From TK10-74A sp965217625 (GTDB taxonomy: Bacteria; Chloroflexota; Dehalococcoidia; Bin125), in NCBI GenBank assembly GCA_965217625.1, contig OZ244557.1, positions 868,001 to 932,000 of the forward strand: DNA of 64,000 nucleotides. The letters run 5' to 3'. The stretch's first letter is position 1; each line of letters begins with the position of its first letter. The notes under the pieces were generated by a model that saw only the letters and a program-made list of their open reading frames with translations, searched no databases and had not been told where the DNA came from. Shown here piece by piece: positions 9,695 to 16,963 of the stretch. The translations under genes were made by a program, and so were the position numbers.

Positions 9695-10404
9695 CGTCGC
9701 GGCGGCCGGCCCGGCGCGGCGCGCGCGACCGGCGGCTCCTGCAGTTCGATGCGGGTGCGGTGCACGCGCGTGGGCGGCTGCTCCGCGCCGAGCGCGCGCG
9801 TGACCTGCTCGGGCCGGCCCGAGCCGCTGGCGTCGCTGCGCAGGTCAAGCGCGAGGCGCGCGCGGGGGCCGGCGTCCGAGGGGCCGGCCGCGCCGAGCAG
9901 CGCCACGTCGCGGACGAGCGGCCGCAGGTCGTACTCGCGGAGTTCGTCGCCGCGCATGTGGCGCCAGGGAATCGAGTCCCGGGCCAGGAATGCCGCGATG
10001 GCGGCCGACCAGGCGGCGGCGTCGCGGGCGTCGGGCACGTCGACCTCGTAGCAGGCGGCCCGCACCATCGACTGCAACGAGGGCAGGCCCAGGGGCACCT
10101 CCACCGCGTCGAGCAGCCGGAAGCCGTCGGGCATGTGCGGGGGGATGCGCTCCCGGATGCGGGCCGGCGCGACGCGCTCGCTGGTCGTGAGTTCGATGAG
10201 TTCGCACTCGGAGGTCATGCCGACGGCGAGCGGGGCGGCCAGCGCGATGCGCGGCCGGGGGGTGAAGCCCTCGGAGTAGGCGAGCGGCAGCGCGGCCCGC
10301 TTGAGCAGCCGCTCCCACATGCGCATGCCGTCCAGGTGGGTGATGTAGCGGGCCGCGTGGTCGCGGGCGAAGGTCAGTCGCAGGCGCTGGACGCGGGCGG
10401 ACAT
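9691..10404 (-). CDS. TIGR03936/DUF2344 radical SAM-associated protein
   Basis: Matches the DUF2344 family: the N-terminal block RLTFARDHAARYITHLDGMR and LPLAYSEGFTPRPRIALAAP are characteristic, followed by LAVGMTSECELIEL. The family is usually encoded beside, or fused to, a B12-binding radical SAM protein and near ribosomal or RNase genes; its biochemical role is not established. Here no radical SAM gene is present in the window; the gene instead closes the methylmalonyl-CoA mutase operon, 14 bp after meaB. It has 237 residues, normal length. Confidence 0.85.
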   Translation of the reverse strand: MSARVQRLRLTFARDHAARYITHLDGMRMWERLLKRAALPLAYSEGFTPRPRIALAAPLAVGMTSECELIELTTSERVAPARIRERIPPHMPDGFRLLDAVEVPLGLPSLQSMVRAACYEVDVPDARDAAAWSAAIAAFLARDSIPWRHMRGDELREYDLRPLVRDVALLGAAGPSDAGPRARLALDLRSDASGSGRPEQVTRALGAEQPPTRVHRTRIELQEPPVARAAPGRPPRR

Positions 10405-10418
10405 GGCGGTGCCGCCGC

Positions 10419-11384
10419 TCAGCCGGGCCGCGCCGGCGCGATCCAGGCCGCGGCGGCGCTGTGCGGATCGAGGCGGCGGGCGACGACGTCGTCGAGGATG
10501 CCGGGCAGGCGGGAGTCGGCGCCCTCGTCGCGCAGGAGGCCGGCCATGAGTTCGGCCCGGGCGATCGCGATGACCTGCCGGCGCAGGCGGTCGCGCTCCC
10601 GGCCGGCGAGGGCGCCGCCGGCGGCGAGGTGGTCGTGATGGGCCGCGATGGCATCGACCAACTCGCCGGCGCCCTCGTGCTGCGTGGCGATGGTGCGCAC
10701 GATGGGCGGTTGCCAGTCGCGCGCGGCGCCCAGGCCCAGCAGCGCCCGCAGCTGGCCGACCAGGGTGTCGGCGCCGGGGTGGTCGGCCTTGTTGACGCAG
10801 AGCACGTCGGCGATCTCCATGATGCCGGCCTTCATGGCCTGGATGTCGTCGCCGGCGCCGGGGGTGTTGATCAGCACCGTGGTGCGCGCGGCGCCGGCGA
10901 TCTCGACCTCGTCCTGGCCGGCGCCGACGGTTTCGATGAGGATGATGTCGCGGCCGGCCGCGTCGAGCACCGCCACGACGTCGAGCGTGGCGTGCGAGAG
11001 CCCGCCCAGCGCCCCGCGCGAGGCCATGCTGCGGATGAAGATGCCGGGGTCGCCGCTGAGGTCCTGCATGCGCACGCGGTCGCCCAGGATCGCGCCCTGG
11101 GTGAACGGGCTGGAGGGGTCGACGGCGACGATGGCGACGGTCTTGTCCTGCGCGCGATAGGCCCGGGCGAGCATGTTGGTGACGGTGCTCTTGCCCGAGC
11201 CGGGCGCGCCGGTGATGCCGATCGTGTGCGCGCGGCCGGTGTCGGCGAAGAGTTTCCGCAACCCCTCGCGGCCCGCCGGGGTCCCGTTCTCGACCTCGGT
11301 GAGGAGTTGGGCCAGCGCCCGGCGGTTGCCCGCCCGCAGGCCGGCCACGAGCGCGGCGGCGTGCTGGGCGGCGGTGTGTGGCAT
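10419..11384 (-). CDS. meaB: Methylmalonyl-CoA mutase-associated GTPase MeaB
   Basis: G3E-family GTPase that protects and reloads B12 in methylmalonyl-CoA mutase. P-loop GAPGSGKS at residues 59-66, switch and Walker B regions VAIVAVDPSSPF and ILIETVGAGQDE, base specificity VNKADHPGAD, and the dimerisation tail rich in Arg. The start was placed at the ATG 11384 with GAGGT 4 bases upstream; the open frame begins 12 codons earlier. The 321-residue product is the usual length. It lies 39 bases downstream of the B12-binding subunit, consistent with one operon with the mutase. Confidence 0.94.
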   Translation of the reverse strand: MPHTAAQHAAALVAGLRAGNRRALAQLLTEVENGTPAGREGLRKLFADTGRAHTIGITGAPGSGKSTVTNMLARAYRAQDKTVAIVAVDPSSPFTQGAILGDRVRMQDLSGDPGIFIRSMASRGALGGLSHATLDVVAVLDAAGRDIILIETVGAGQDEVEIAGAARTTVLINTPGAGDDIQAMKAGIMEIADVLCVNKADHPGADTLVGQLRALLGLGAARDWQPPIVRTIATQHEGAGELVDAIAAHHDHLAAGGALAGRERDRLRRQVIAIARAELMAGLLRDEGADSRLPGILDDVVARRLDPHSAAAAWIAPARPG

Positions 11385-11423
11385 GGGGACCTCGGTGCGG
11401 GGCCGCGGGTCAGGCGCCACGGT

Positions 11424-11849
11424 TCATGCGAGCGTGGTCACGCGCTCTCGCACGAAGTCGATGATGTCGTTGGTGTTCGCGCCCGGACCGAAGACGCCCT
11501 GGAAGCCGATCGCCTGCAGCCCGGCGACGTCCTCCTCGGGGATGATACCGCCGCAGAAGAAGAGCGTATTGGCGGGCAGGATGTCGCGCTCGGCGCAGGC
11601 GCGGAGGACGTGCGGGAAGAGCTCCAGGTGCGCGCCGGAGAGGATGCTCAGCCCCACGACGTCGGCGTCCTCTTGCAGCGCGGCCTCGGCGATCATCTCC
11701 GGCGTCTGGCGGATGCCGGTGTAGATCACCTCCATGCCGGCGTCGCGCAGGGCCCGCGCGACGATCTTCGCGCCGCGGTCGTGCCCGTCCAGCCCGGGCT
11801 TGGCGATGATGACGCGGATCTTGCGTTCCGACTCGATCATTGCGCGCAT
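11424..11849 (-). CDS. Methylmalonyl-CoA mutase, B12-binding small subunit
   Basis: Stand-alone cobalamin-binding domain. The DxHxxG B12 motif is LDGHDRG (residues 20-26, His23 as lower axial ligand), followed by the conserved GLSILSGAHLELF and FFCGGIIPEEDV. At 141 residues it corresponds to the C-terminal domain of one-chain mutases and complements the large subunit encoded at 13405-15084, giving the two-gene layout also seen in archaea and some Chloroflexota. A gap of 171 bases (11850-12020) separates it from the epimerase gene; a CATAAT box lies there on the minus strand but a matching -35 is poor. Confidence 0.93.
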   Translation of the reverse strand: MRAMIESERKIRVIIAKPGLDGHDRGAKIVARALRDAGMEVIYTGIRQTPEMIAEAALQEDADVVGLSILSGAHLELFPHVLRACAERDILPANTLFFCGGIIPEEDVAGLQAIGFQGVFGPGANTNDIIDFVRERVTTLA

Positions 11850-12020
11850 CCCCCGTCCCGGCGCCGGAGCCCCGTGTTCCGAAGCGCCGAATCCATTATG
11901 GCCTGTAATCGTCGTTATGGTGCACCACGACCCGGCGAAGCGCAGCGGGGCCGCGTCGATAACACGGCCGGTCCGCAGGAAGCGCGATCGTGTAGTCGCG
12001 ATCGGGACCTCGTCGAAGCG

Positions 12021-12872
12021 CTAAACCGCCACCAACTGCAGGCGGACGCCGTGCGCCGGCCGCGGGCTGAGGAAGCTGCGCGCCTGGCCGTCGATGACGG
12101 CCGCGTCGGTGCACTTGACGCCCGCCGCGCGCAGGTGCGCGACGGCCGTCGCGACGTCGCGCACGCCGAGCGCGATCATGAACAGGCCCTCGCCCTGGCC
12201 GAGGCGGCGCGTCAGCGGGTCGGACGCGGCGGGGTCGATGGGGCGGGCCAGCTCGAGCACCGATCCGCCCAGCGCGACGAGGCGGCTCTCGACGTTGAGG
12301 GCGGGCTGTCGCAACGCGCCCGTCTCCTCAAATCCGAAGTGTTGCTGGAAGTCCGCACTGACGGCGGCCGGGTCGTGCACGGCGGCGATCAGGTGGTCGA
12401 GGCCGATCGGTGCGACGGGGCCGTCGGCCGGCATGGGCCGATGCGACGCGCCGTCGGGCGGCTGCGCGTACTCCACGAGGATGCCGTGGTTCGACTTGGG
12501 ATGCAGGAAGCCGATGCGGCCCGCCAGGCCGTCGCGGGGGGTCTCGTCGATCACGCGCTGACCCGCGTCGCGGGCGGCCCGCAGGTCGACCGAGACGTCG
12601 CTGGACTGCAAGCAGACGTGATGCAGCCCCTCGCCCTGGGCGGCGAGGTACGCGGCTACGCCCGTGTCGTCACGCACGGGCTGGATGATCTCGATCTCGC
12701 AGGGGGCGGCGGCGCCGCCGCCGGGCATCGGCAGCAGGACGCCGCGCACGCCCTGATCCTCGATCACCCGATCGACCGCGACGGGCAGGCCGAGGAGGTC
12801 GCGGTAGAAGCGCAGCGCGCGGTCGGCGTCGGCGACGACGAGCGCGACGTGATGGATCCTCGTCAGGGTCAT
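12021..12872 (-). CDS. Methylmalonyl-CoA epimerase-like VOC protein, two domains
   Basis: Vicinal oxygen chelate protein. Residues 1 to about 138 match methylmalonyl-CoA epimerase: IHHVALVVADADRALRFY (metal His near residue 8), CEIEIIQP, GEGLHHVCLQSSDV and GILVEYAQ provide the expected His/Glu ligands. Residues 155-283 form a second glyoxalase-like domain (GLDHLIAAVHDPAAVSADF). Typical epimerases are about 135-150 residues, so this is a fusion of an epimerase with a second VOC half. Its position between mutase subunit genes supports epimerisation of (S)- to (R)-methylmalonyl-CoA. Its ATG overlaps the stop of the upstream DinB-like gene. Confidence 0.82.
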   Translation of the reverse strand: MTLTRIHHVALVVADADRALRFYRDLLGLPVAVDRVIEDQGVRGVLLPMPGGGAAAPCEIEIIQPVRDDTGVAAYLAAQGEGLHHVCLQSSDVSVDLRAARDAGQRVIDETPRDGLAGRIGFLHPKSNHGILVEYAQPPDGASHRPMPADGPVAPIGLDHLIAAVHDPAAVSADFQQHFGFEETGALRQPALNVESRLVALGGSVLELARPIDPAASDPLTRRLGQGEGLFMIALGVRDVATAVAHLRAAGVKCTDAAVIDGQARSFLSPRPAHGVRLQLVAV

Positions 12873-13300
12873 CGTGGTCCAGACGGGGGTGGTCCGGGCG
12901 GCGCCGCCCCGGATTCGCGCCAGGCACGGATCTGGGCGGCGTGCTCGCGGTCGTGGCTGAGCGCGACCCCCAGGAGCGTGCGCGCGTCGCCGCCGGGCGG
13001 GTTGAGGTCGGCGTCGGGCAGGCGGCGGACGAGGTCGAGCAGGGCGGCGCGGGTGCGCGCGAGGTCGCGCAGGACCTCGGCGGCCGTCATGCCCTGCATG
13101 GTGCGGACGGCCGCCGCGTTGGCGGCGTCGAGGCGCTTGCTGGGGAAGTCGAGCAACTCGACGCGCTGCGCGAGCAGATGCTGGCCCAGGCCCTCGACCT
13201 CCTGACGCTCCCAGAACAGCCGGTGCGCGAGCACATCGTGCACGCTCCAGCCGCCGGCGTCGATCGGCAGCCGGGCCTCCGCCTCGGAGAGGCCGGCCAC
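12869..13300 (-). CDS. DinB-fold protein in the mutase operon
   Basis: Four-helix DinB/YfiT-like fold: GGWSVHDVLAHRLFWERQEV carries the usual metal His, and VALSHDREHAAQIRAW the C-terminal pair. These proteins bind divalent metals and some are thiol-dependent S-transferases; the substrate here is unknown. The GTG at 13300 gives 143 residues, but codons upstream still encode a plausible first helix (IRYWLQEERRVLLDAVAGLS). No ATG, GTG or TTG occurs before the mutase stop, while a CTG at 13408 overlaps the mutase TGA. The true start may be that CTG, giving about 179 residues. The stop overlaps the epimerase start by 4 bases. Confidence 0.72.
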   Translation of the reverse strand: MAGLSEAEARLPIDAGGWSVHDVLAHRLFWERQEVEGLGQHLLAQRVELLDFPSKRLDAANAAAVRTMQGMTAAEVLRDLARTRAALLDLVRRLPDADLNPPGGDARTLLGVALSHDREHAAQIRAWRESGAAPPGPPPSGPR

Positions 13301-13404
13301 GGCGTCGAGGAGGACGCGCCGCTCCTCCTGCAGCCAGTAGCGGATGCGCGCGGCGTCGCTGTGCTGGGGCGCGCCGGCGGCGGGTCCGGGCGGAGGCGCG
13401 GCGG

Positions 13405-15084
13405 TCAGATGATCACCGCCTCCCGATGCTCGCCCCAGACCGCGCGCAGGCCGTCGGAGATCTCGCCGACGGTGGCCTCGGCCTGGACCGCCGCGAGGAT
13501 GAGCGGCATGAGGTTGTCATCGCCGGCGGCGGCCTGCTGGATCGCATCGACGGCGGCGCGGGCGGCGGGTTCGTCGCGACGAGCGCGGAGTTGCTCCAGC
13601 TTGGCGCTCTGCCGCCGTCCGACGGCCGGGTCGACCCGGACGATCTCGGGTTGCGCGGTCTCGTTGGTGACGAACCGGTTGACGCCCACCTTCACCGCTC
13701 CGGCGACGCCCGGGGCCGCGCCATCGCTGCGCGCGGCGACGGTCTCGCGCTCCAGGTCGAGCTGGCGGCGATAGGCGGCCTCCATGATCTCCCGCTGCTG
13801 GTAGCCCTGCTCGACCCCGGCGACGGCGCCGCCGAGCTGGTCGATGCGCTCGATGTAGCCGGCGGCCTCGGCCTCGATCTCGTCGGTGATCTGCTCCACG
13901 TAGTGGGAGCCGCCCAATGGGTCGATGACGTCGGCGACGCCGCTCTCGTGGGCGATGATCTGCTGGGTCCGCAGCGCGACCTCGACGGCGTGCTCGCTGG
14001 GCAGGCCGAGCGCTTCGTCGAGCGAGTTGGTGTGCAACGACTGCGTGCCCCCCAGGACGGCGGCGAGCGCCTGCAGGGCGGTGCGCACGACGTTGTTGTC
14101 GGGCTGCTGGGCGGTCAGCGTGACGCCCCCGGTCTGCGTGTGGAAGCGCAGCATCATGGCGCGCTCGTTGGTCGCGTGGAAGCGGTCGCGGGCGATGCGG
14201 GCCCAGAGACGGCGCGCGGCACGGAACTTGGCGACCTCCTCGAGGAAGTTGGAGTGGCAGGCGAAGAAGAACGAGAGGCGGCCGCCGAAGGCGTCGAAGT
14301 CGAGGCCGGCGGCGAGCGCCGCTTCGACGTAGGCGATCGCGTGCGCGAGCGTGAAGCCCACCTCCTGCGCCGCCGTGCAGCCGGCCTCGCGCATGTGGTA
14401 GCCGCTGACGCTGATCGTGTTCCAGCGCGGGACCTCGCGGGTGCAGTAGTCGAAGATGTCGGTGATCAGCCGCATCGACGGGCCGGGCGGGTAGATGAAC
14501 GTGCCGCGGGCGACGTACTCCTTGAGGATGTCGTTCTGGATCGTGCCGCCGATGGCGCGCTTGTCGACGCCCTGCTCGCCGGCGACCGCGGCGTAGAGCG
14601 CCAGCAGCGTGGCGGCGGTGGAGTTGATCGTCATGGACGTGGTGACGCGATCCAGGGGGATGCGATCGAACAGGGTGCGCATGTCGGCGATGGAGTCGAT
14701 GGCGACGCCCACCTTGCCCACCTCGCCCTGCGCCTGGGGGGCGTCGGAGTCGTAGCCGATCTGGGTGGGGAGGTCGAAGGCGACGGAGAGGCCGGTCTGG
14801 CCCTGGTCGAGCAGGAAGCGGTAGCGCGCGTTGCTGGCCTCGGCGTCCTCCTGGCCGGCGTACTGGCGCATCGTCCAGAGGCGGCCGCGATACATCGTGG
14901 GCTGGATGCCGCGCGTGAACGGGTACTGCCCGGGGAGGCCCGGTGGGTCGGCGTCGGCGCCGTGCGCATAGAGGGGCGGCAGCGGCGCGCCGGACGAGCG
15001 CAGGAACTCGGCCCGGCGCTCCGGTCGCTTGGCGACGGCGGGGTCGTAGATCCGCTGCCGCCACTCGTCGAGGGTCTCGCTCAT
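13405..15084 (-). CDS. Methylmalonyl-CoA mutase large subunit
   Basis: Adenosylcobalamin-dependent acyl-CoA mutase TIM-barrel subunit converting (R)-methylmalonyl-CoA to succinyl-CoA. Signature regions: TMRQYAGQED, GLSVAFDLPTQIGYDSD, GTIQNDILKEYVARGTFIYP, ISVSGYHMREAG and TQSLHTNSLDEAL. Residues that discriminate mutases point to methylmalonyl specificity: Tyr75 and Arg193 align with Tyr89 and Arg207 of the P. shermanii enzyme (isobutyryl-CoA mutases have Phe and Gln there). The start was set at ATG 15084 (MSETLDEWRQ) because upstream sequence is not homologous. At 559 residues it lacks the B12 domain, which is supplied by the gene at 11424-11849. It heads the operon. Confidence 0.94.
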   Translation of the reverse strand: MSETLDEWRQRIYDPAVAKRPERRAEFLRSSGAPLPPLYAHGADADPPGLPGQYPFTRGIQPTMYRGRLWTMRQYAGQEDAEASNARYRFLLDQGQTGLSVAFDLPTQIGYDSDAPQAQGEVGKVGVAIDSIADMRTLFDRIPLDRVTTSMTINSTAATLLALYAAVAGEQGVDKRAIGGTIQNDILKEYVARGTFIYPPGPSMRLITDIFDYCTREVPRWNTISVSGYHMREAGCTAAQEVGFTLAHAIAYVEAALAAGLDFDAFGGRLSFFFACHSNFLEEVAKFRAARRLWARIARDRFHATNERAMMLRFHTQTGGVTLTAQQPDNNVVRTALQALAAVLGGTQSLHTNSLDEALGLPSEHAVEVALRTQQIIAHESGVADVIDPLGGSHYVEQITDEIEAEAAGYIERIDQLGGAVAGVEQGYQQREIMEAAYRRQLDLERETVAARSDGAAPGVAGAVKVGVNRFVTNETAQPEIVRVDPAVGRRQSAKLEQLRARRDEPAARAAVDAIQQAAAGDDNLMPLILAAVQAEATVGEISDGLRAVWGEHREAVII

Positions 15085-15290
15085 GCTGTGCCGCCTGCCA
15101 GTGCCGCCGGGGCCGGTCGAGGCCAGTCTATGGGCGCGCGCATCGAGCGTCACGGAGCGGCGCGCGATCGGTGGCCGGATGGCGGCCGCCCGGGCACCTC
15201 CGCGACTCCCTTGGCTGCCGTGCGCGCGTTGATGGCCTACGATCTGGTCACCACGACTGAGTGACCCTGCACGTGGCCGGGGGTGAGGGC

Positions 15291-15542
15291 ATGCACGAAA
15301 TCGAAGCAACGGAAGCCAAGACGCGCCTCGCGCAGCTGCTGCGCGATGTCGAGCGCGGCGAGACCGTCGCCATCACGCGCCACGGCAAGACTATCGCCCA
15401 CCTCGTTCCCGCACAGGCCCGGGAGCAGGCCGACCGCGAGGCGGCCGTGGACCGCTTCCTTGAGCGCCGGGCCGGCTGGGCGCCCACTGGGATGTCCCGC
15501 GCCGAGATCCTGGCCGCACGCCACGAGGGTCACCGCGTGTGA
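15291..15542 (+). CDS. Type II antitoxin, Phd/YefM family (module 1)
   Basis: Small DNA-binding antitoxin: MHEIEATEAKTRLAQLLRDV followed by GETVAITRHGKTIAHLVP is the Phd/YefM fold, with a C-terminal toxin-binding tail. The ATG at 15291 is preceded by GGTGAGG; an upstream GTG frame (15261) is less likely. It has 83 residues. It overlaps the VapC toxin gene by 4 bases (GTGA), typical of a cotranslated toxin-antitoxin pair, and is expected to repress its own promoter. A TACGAT box at 15238-15243 may be its -10. Confidence 0.88.
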   Translation: MHEIEATEAKTRLAQLLRDVERGETVAITRHGKTIAHLVPAQAREQADREAAVDRFLERRAGWAPTGMSRAEILAARHEGHRV

Positions 15543-15946
15543 GCCGTCTCGTTCTGGACGCCTCGATCGCCGCCGATTGGCTCATGGACGACGAGTCCGA
15601 CCCCCGGGCGACCGCCGCGCTGGGTCGGCTGCGGCGGGATGGGGCGATCGTGCCCCAACTCTGGCACTACGAAGTGCGCAACGCGTTGCTGGTGGCGGAG
15701 CGGCGGGGTCGCATGACGGGGACACCCGCCAGCGCACGCATCGAGTCCCTGCGGAACCTGCCCATCATCACCGACCAGAAGGCCGGTCTTCCCGAAGCGT
15801 TCGAACTGGCCCGCAGACACCGCCTATCCTTCTACGACGCGCTGTACCTGGAGTTGGCGACGCGGCAGGCGGCGCCGCTGGCCACGCTGGATGCAGCGCT
15901 CGCGCGGGCTGCCATCGCGGAGGGTCTGCACGTCCCGACCGTGTAG
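15539..15946 (+). CDS. VapC-like PIN-domain toxin (module 1)
   Basis: PIN-domain ribonuclease, 135 residues: N-terminal LVLDASIAADWLMDDE with catalytic Asp, VPQLWHYEVRNALLVAE with the conserved Glu, and LSFYDALYLELA plus LATLDAALARAA for the remaining acidic residues. Expected to cleave RNA, often tRNA or rRNA, when freed from the antitoxin. The GTG start overlaps the antitoxin stop. Its last 25 codons and the bases after the stop are repeated in degraded form at 16826-16912. Confidence 0.88.
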   Translation: MSRLVLDASIAADWLMDDESDPRATAALGRLRRDGAIVPQLWHYEVRNALLVAERRGRMTGTPASARIESLRNLPIITDQKAGLPEAFELARRHRLSFYDALYLELATRQAAPLATLDAALARAAIAEGLHVPTV

Positions 15947-16049
15947 CCCGAACGGGCGGCGCGTGCGGGGCGGCACGAACGATGTGCGCCCTCCAACACC
16001 GGCGTGGCGGGCGGGCGCTGTCCGGCATGACGCGGGCCGGGGCCGCGCC

Positions 16050-16436
16050 TCACCACAGGCGGCGGACGCCGTACCGGTCGAAGAGGGATTCGTTGGAGAT
16101 GAGAACGAGGTCGCGTGACAGCGCCTGCGCGATAAGCATCCGGTCGAAGGGGTCGCGGAGCGGACCCGGCAGCGCGCCCGCGCGCGCGGCGTCGTCGACG
16201 GTGATGGGCAACTCTTCAAAGCCCTGGCCGGCGATGGCGCCGGGAACGTCCGGGGCGATCGCCGCCGCTTCATCCAGTCTGCCCCGGTGGTATTTCGTGG
16301 CGATCTCCCAGGCGACGGCCGCGCTGACGAATCCGACGTTCGCATCGTCGTCGATGGCGCGGCGTCCCCGCCGCGTCAATCGTTCGCTCCCGTTCACCCA
16401 CCAGATGAAGGCATGGGCGTCAAGCAGCAGCCGCAA
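16050..16436 (-). CDS. PIN-domain toxin (module 2)
   Basis: A 128-residue PIN protein of the subgroup beginning MRLLLDAHAFIWWVNGSERL, with VSAAVAWEIATKYHRGRL and DPFDRMLIAQALSRDLVLIS carrying the acidic active-site residues. It starts with TTG placed directly after the antitoxin TAG, so translation is coupled. It is a different PIN subgroup from module 1 (LLLDAHAFIWW versus LVLDASIAADW), so the modules are not simple duplicates. It is convergent with module 1, separated by 103 bases with no evident gene. Confidence 0.88.
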   Translation of the reverse strand: MRLLLDAHAFIWWVNGSERLTRRGRRAIDDDANVGFVSAAVAWEIATKYHRGRLDEAAAIAPDVPGAIAGQGFEELPITVDDAARAGALPGPLRDPFDRMLIAQALSRDLVLISNESLFDRYGVRRLW

Positions 16437-16682
16437 CTACGGGCCGCCTTCCCATAAGGCCAACTCCTCCGGCGGCAACGGCAGATCGATGAGATCGCTT
16501 AACTCCGCCCATCCCGGCTTCCCCTTCATGGCGCCGAACTGCCGCTTGCCCCGGGGCTTGCAGCGCACGAGCCGGGCGACCGGCGTGCCGTTGCGGGCGA
16601 TGGTCACCTCTTCGCCCGACTCGACCTGCGCCAGCAGGCGCGACAGGTGGGTCTTCGCCTCGTGCACGTTCACCGTTACCAT
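16437..16682 (-). CDS. Type II antitoxin, Phd/YefM family (module 2)
   Basis: MVTVNVHEAKTHLSRLLAQV and GEEVTIARNGTPVARLVRCK identify a Phd/YefM antitoxin; the C-terminal half (GKPGWAELSDLIDLPLPPEE) is the toxin-wrapping tail common with this PIN subgroup. The ATG at 16682 has a strong GAGGAG 7 bases upstream; the open frame starts 15 codons earlier but across the promoter. It has 81 residues. The stop abuts the toxin TTG start. Confidence 0.88.
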   Translation of the reverse strand: MVTVNVHEAKTHLSRLLAQVESGEEVTIARNGTPVARLVRCKPRGKRQFGAMKGKPGWAELSDLIDLPLPPEELALWEGGP

Positions 16683-16700
16683 GGCCGGCTCCTCTACCGT

Positions 16701-16740
16701 CAGATTAGCTAAGCGTATGACTAACACACAGGTTGGTCAA
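16701..16740 (-). promoter_or_regulatory. Promoter and probable operator of toxin-antitoxin module 2
   Basis: On the minus strand TTGACC (16740-16735), a 17-bp spacer and TACGCT (16717-16712) form a good promoter. Overlapping the -10, TTAG and CTAA bracket a 20-base imperfect palindrome (16705-16724), placed where an autorepressing Phd protein would bind. Confidence 0.5.
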
Positions 16741-16754
16741 GCGGCGGCCGGGCC

Positions 16755-16912
16755 GTGACGGAGATCGAGATCAGCGAAGCCGGGAGCGTCCAGTTCCCGG
16801 TGGTCCGCCACGCCGCGCGGGGCGCCGCTCGCTACGCTCGACGCGGCGCTCGATCGGGCCGCCGTCGCGGAGGGCGTCGACATCGCGACCGTGTAGCCCG
16901 AACGGGAGAACG
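16755..16912 (+). pseudogene. vapC 3' remnant joined to an unrelated N-terminal fragment
   Basis: Bases 16826-16896 encode LATLDAALDRAAVAEGVDIATV and a TAG stop, matching the last residues of the module 1 toxin (LATLDAALARAAIAEGLHVPTV); even the bases after the stop (GTAGCCCGAACGGG) match. The frame differs from the GTG-started frame at 16755, whose first 20 or so residues (ISEAGSVQFPVVRHA) may come from another gene, perhaps a restriction or helicase subunit, but that is a weak impression. The whole looks like rearrangement debris. Confidence 0.6.
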
Positions 16913-16963
16913 CGGCGCCTGCGGGCGCGCAGTTCCAGCACGAAATCGAGGAGGGAACACCCA

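Noticed and set aside
10461..13205. 914-codon plus-strand frame spanning the mutase operon
   Set aside because: It crosses several well-supported minus-strand genes and is mostly Gly, Arg, Ala and Asp; a shadow frame.
13426..15264. 612-codon plus-strand frame
   Set aside because: Antisense to methylmalonyl-CoA mutase.
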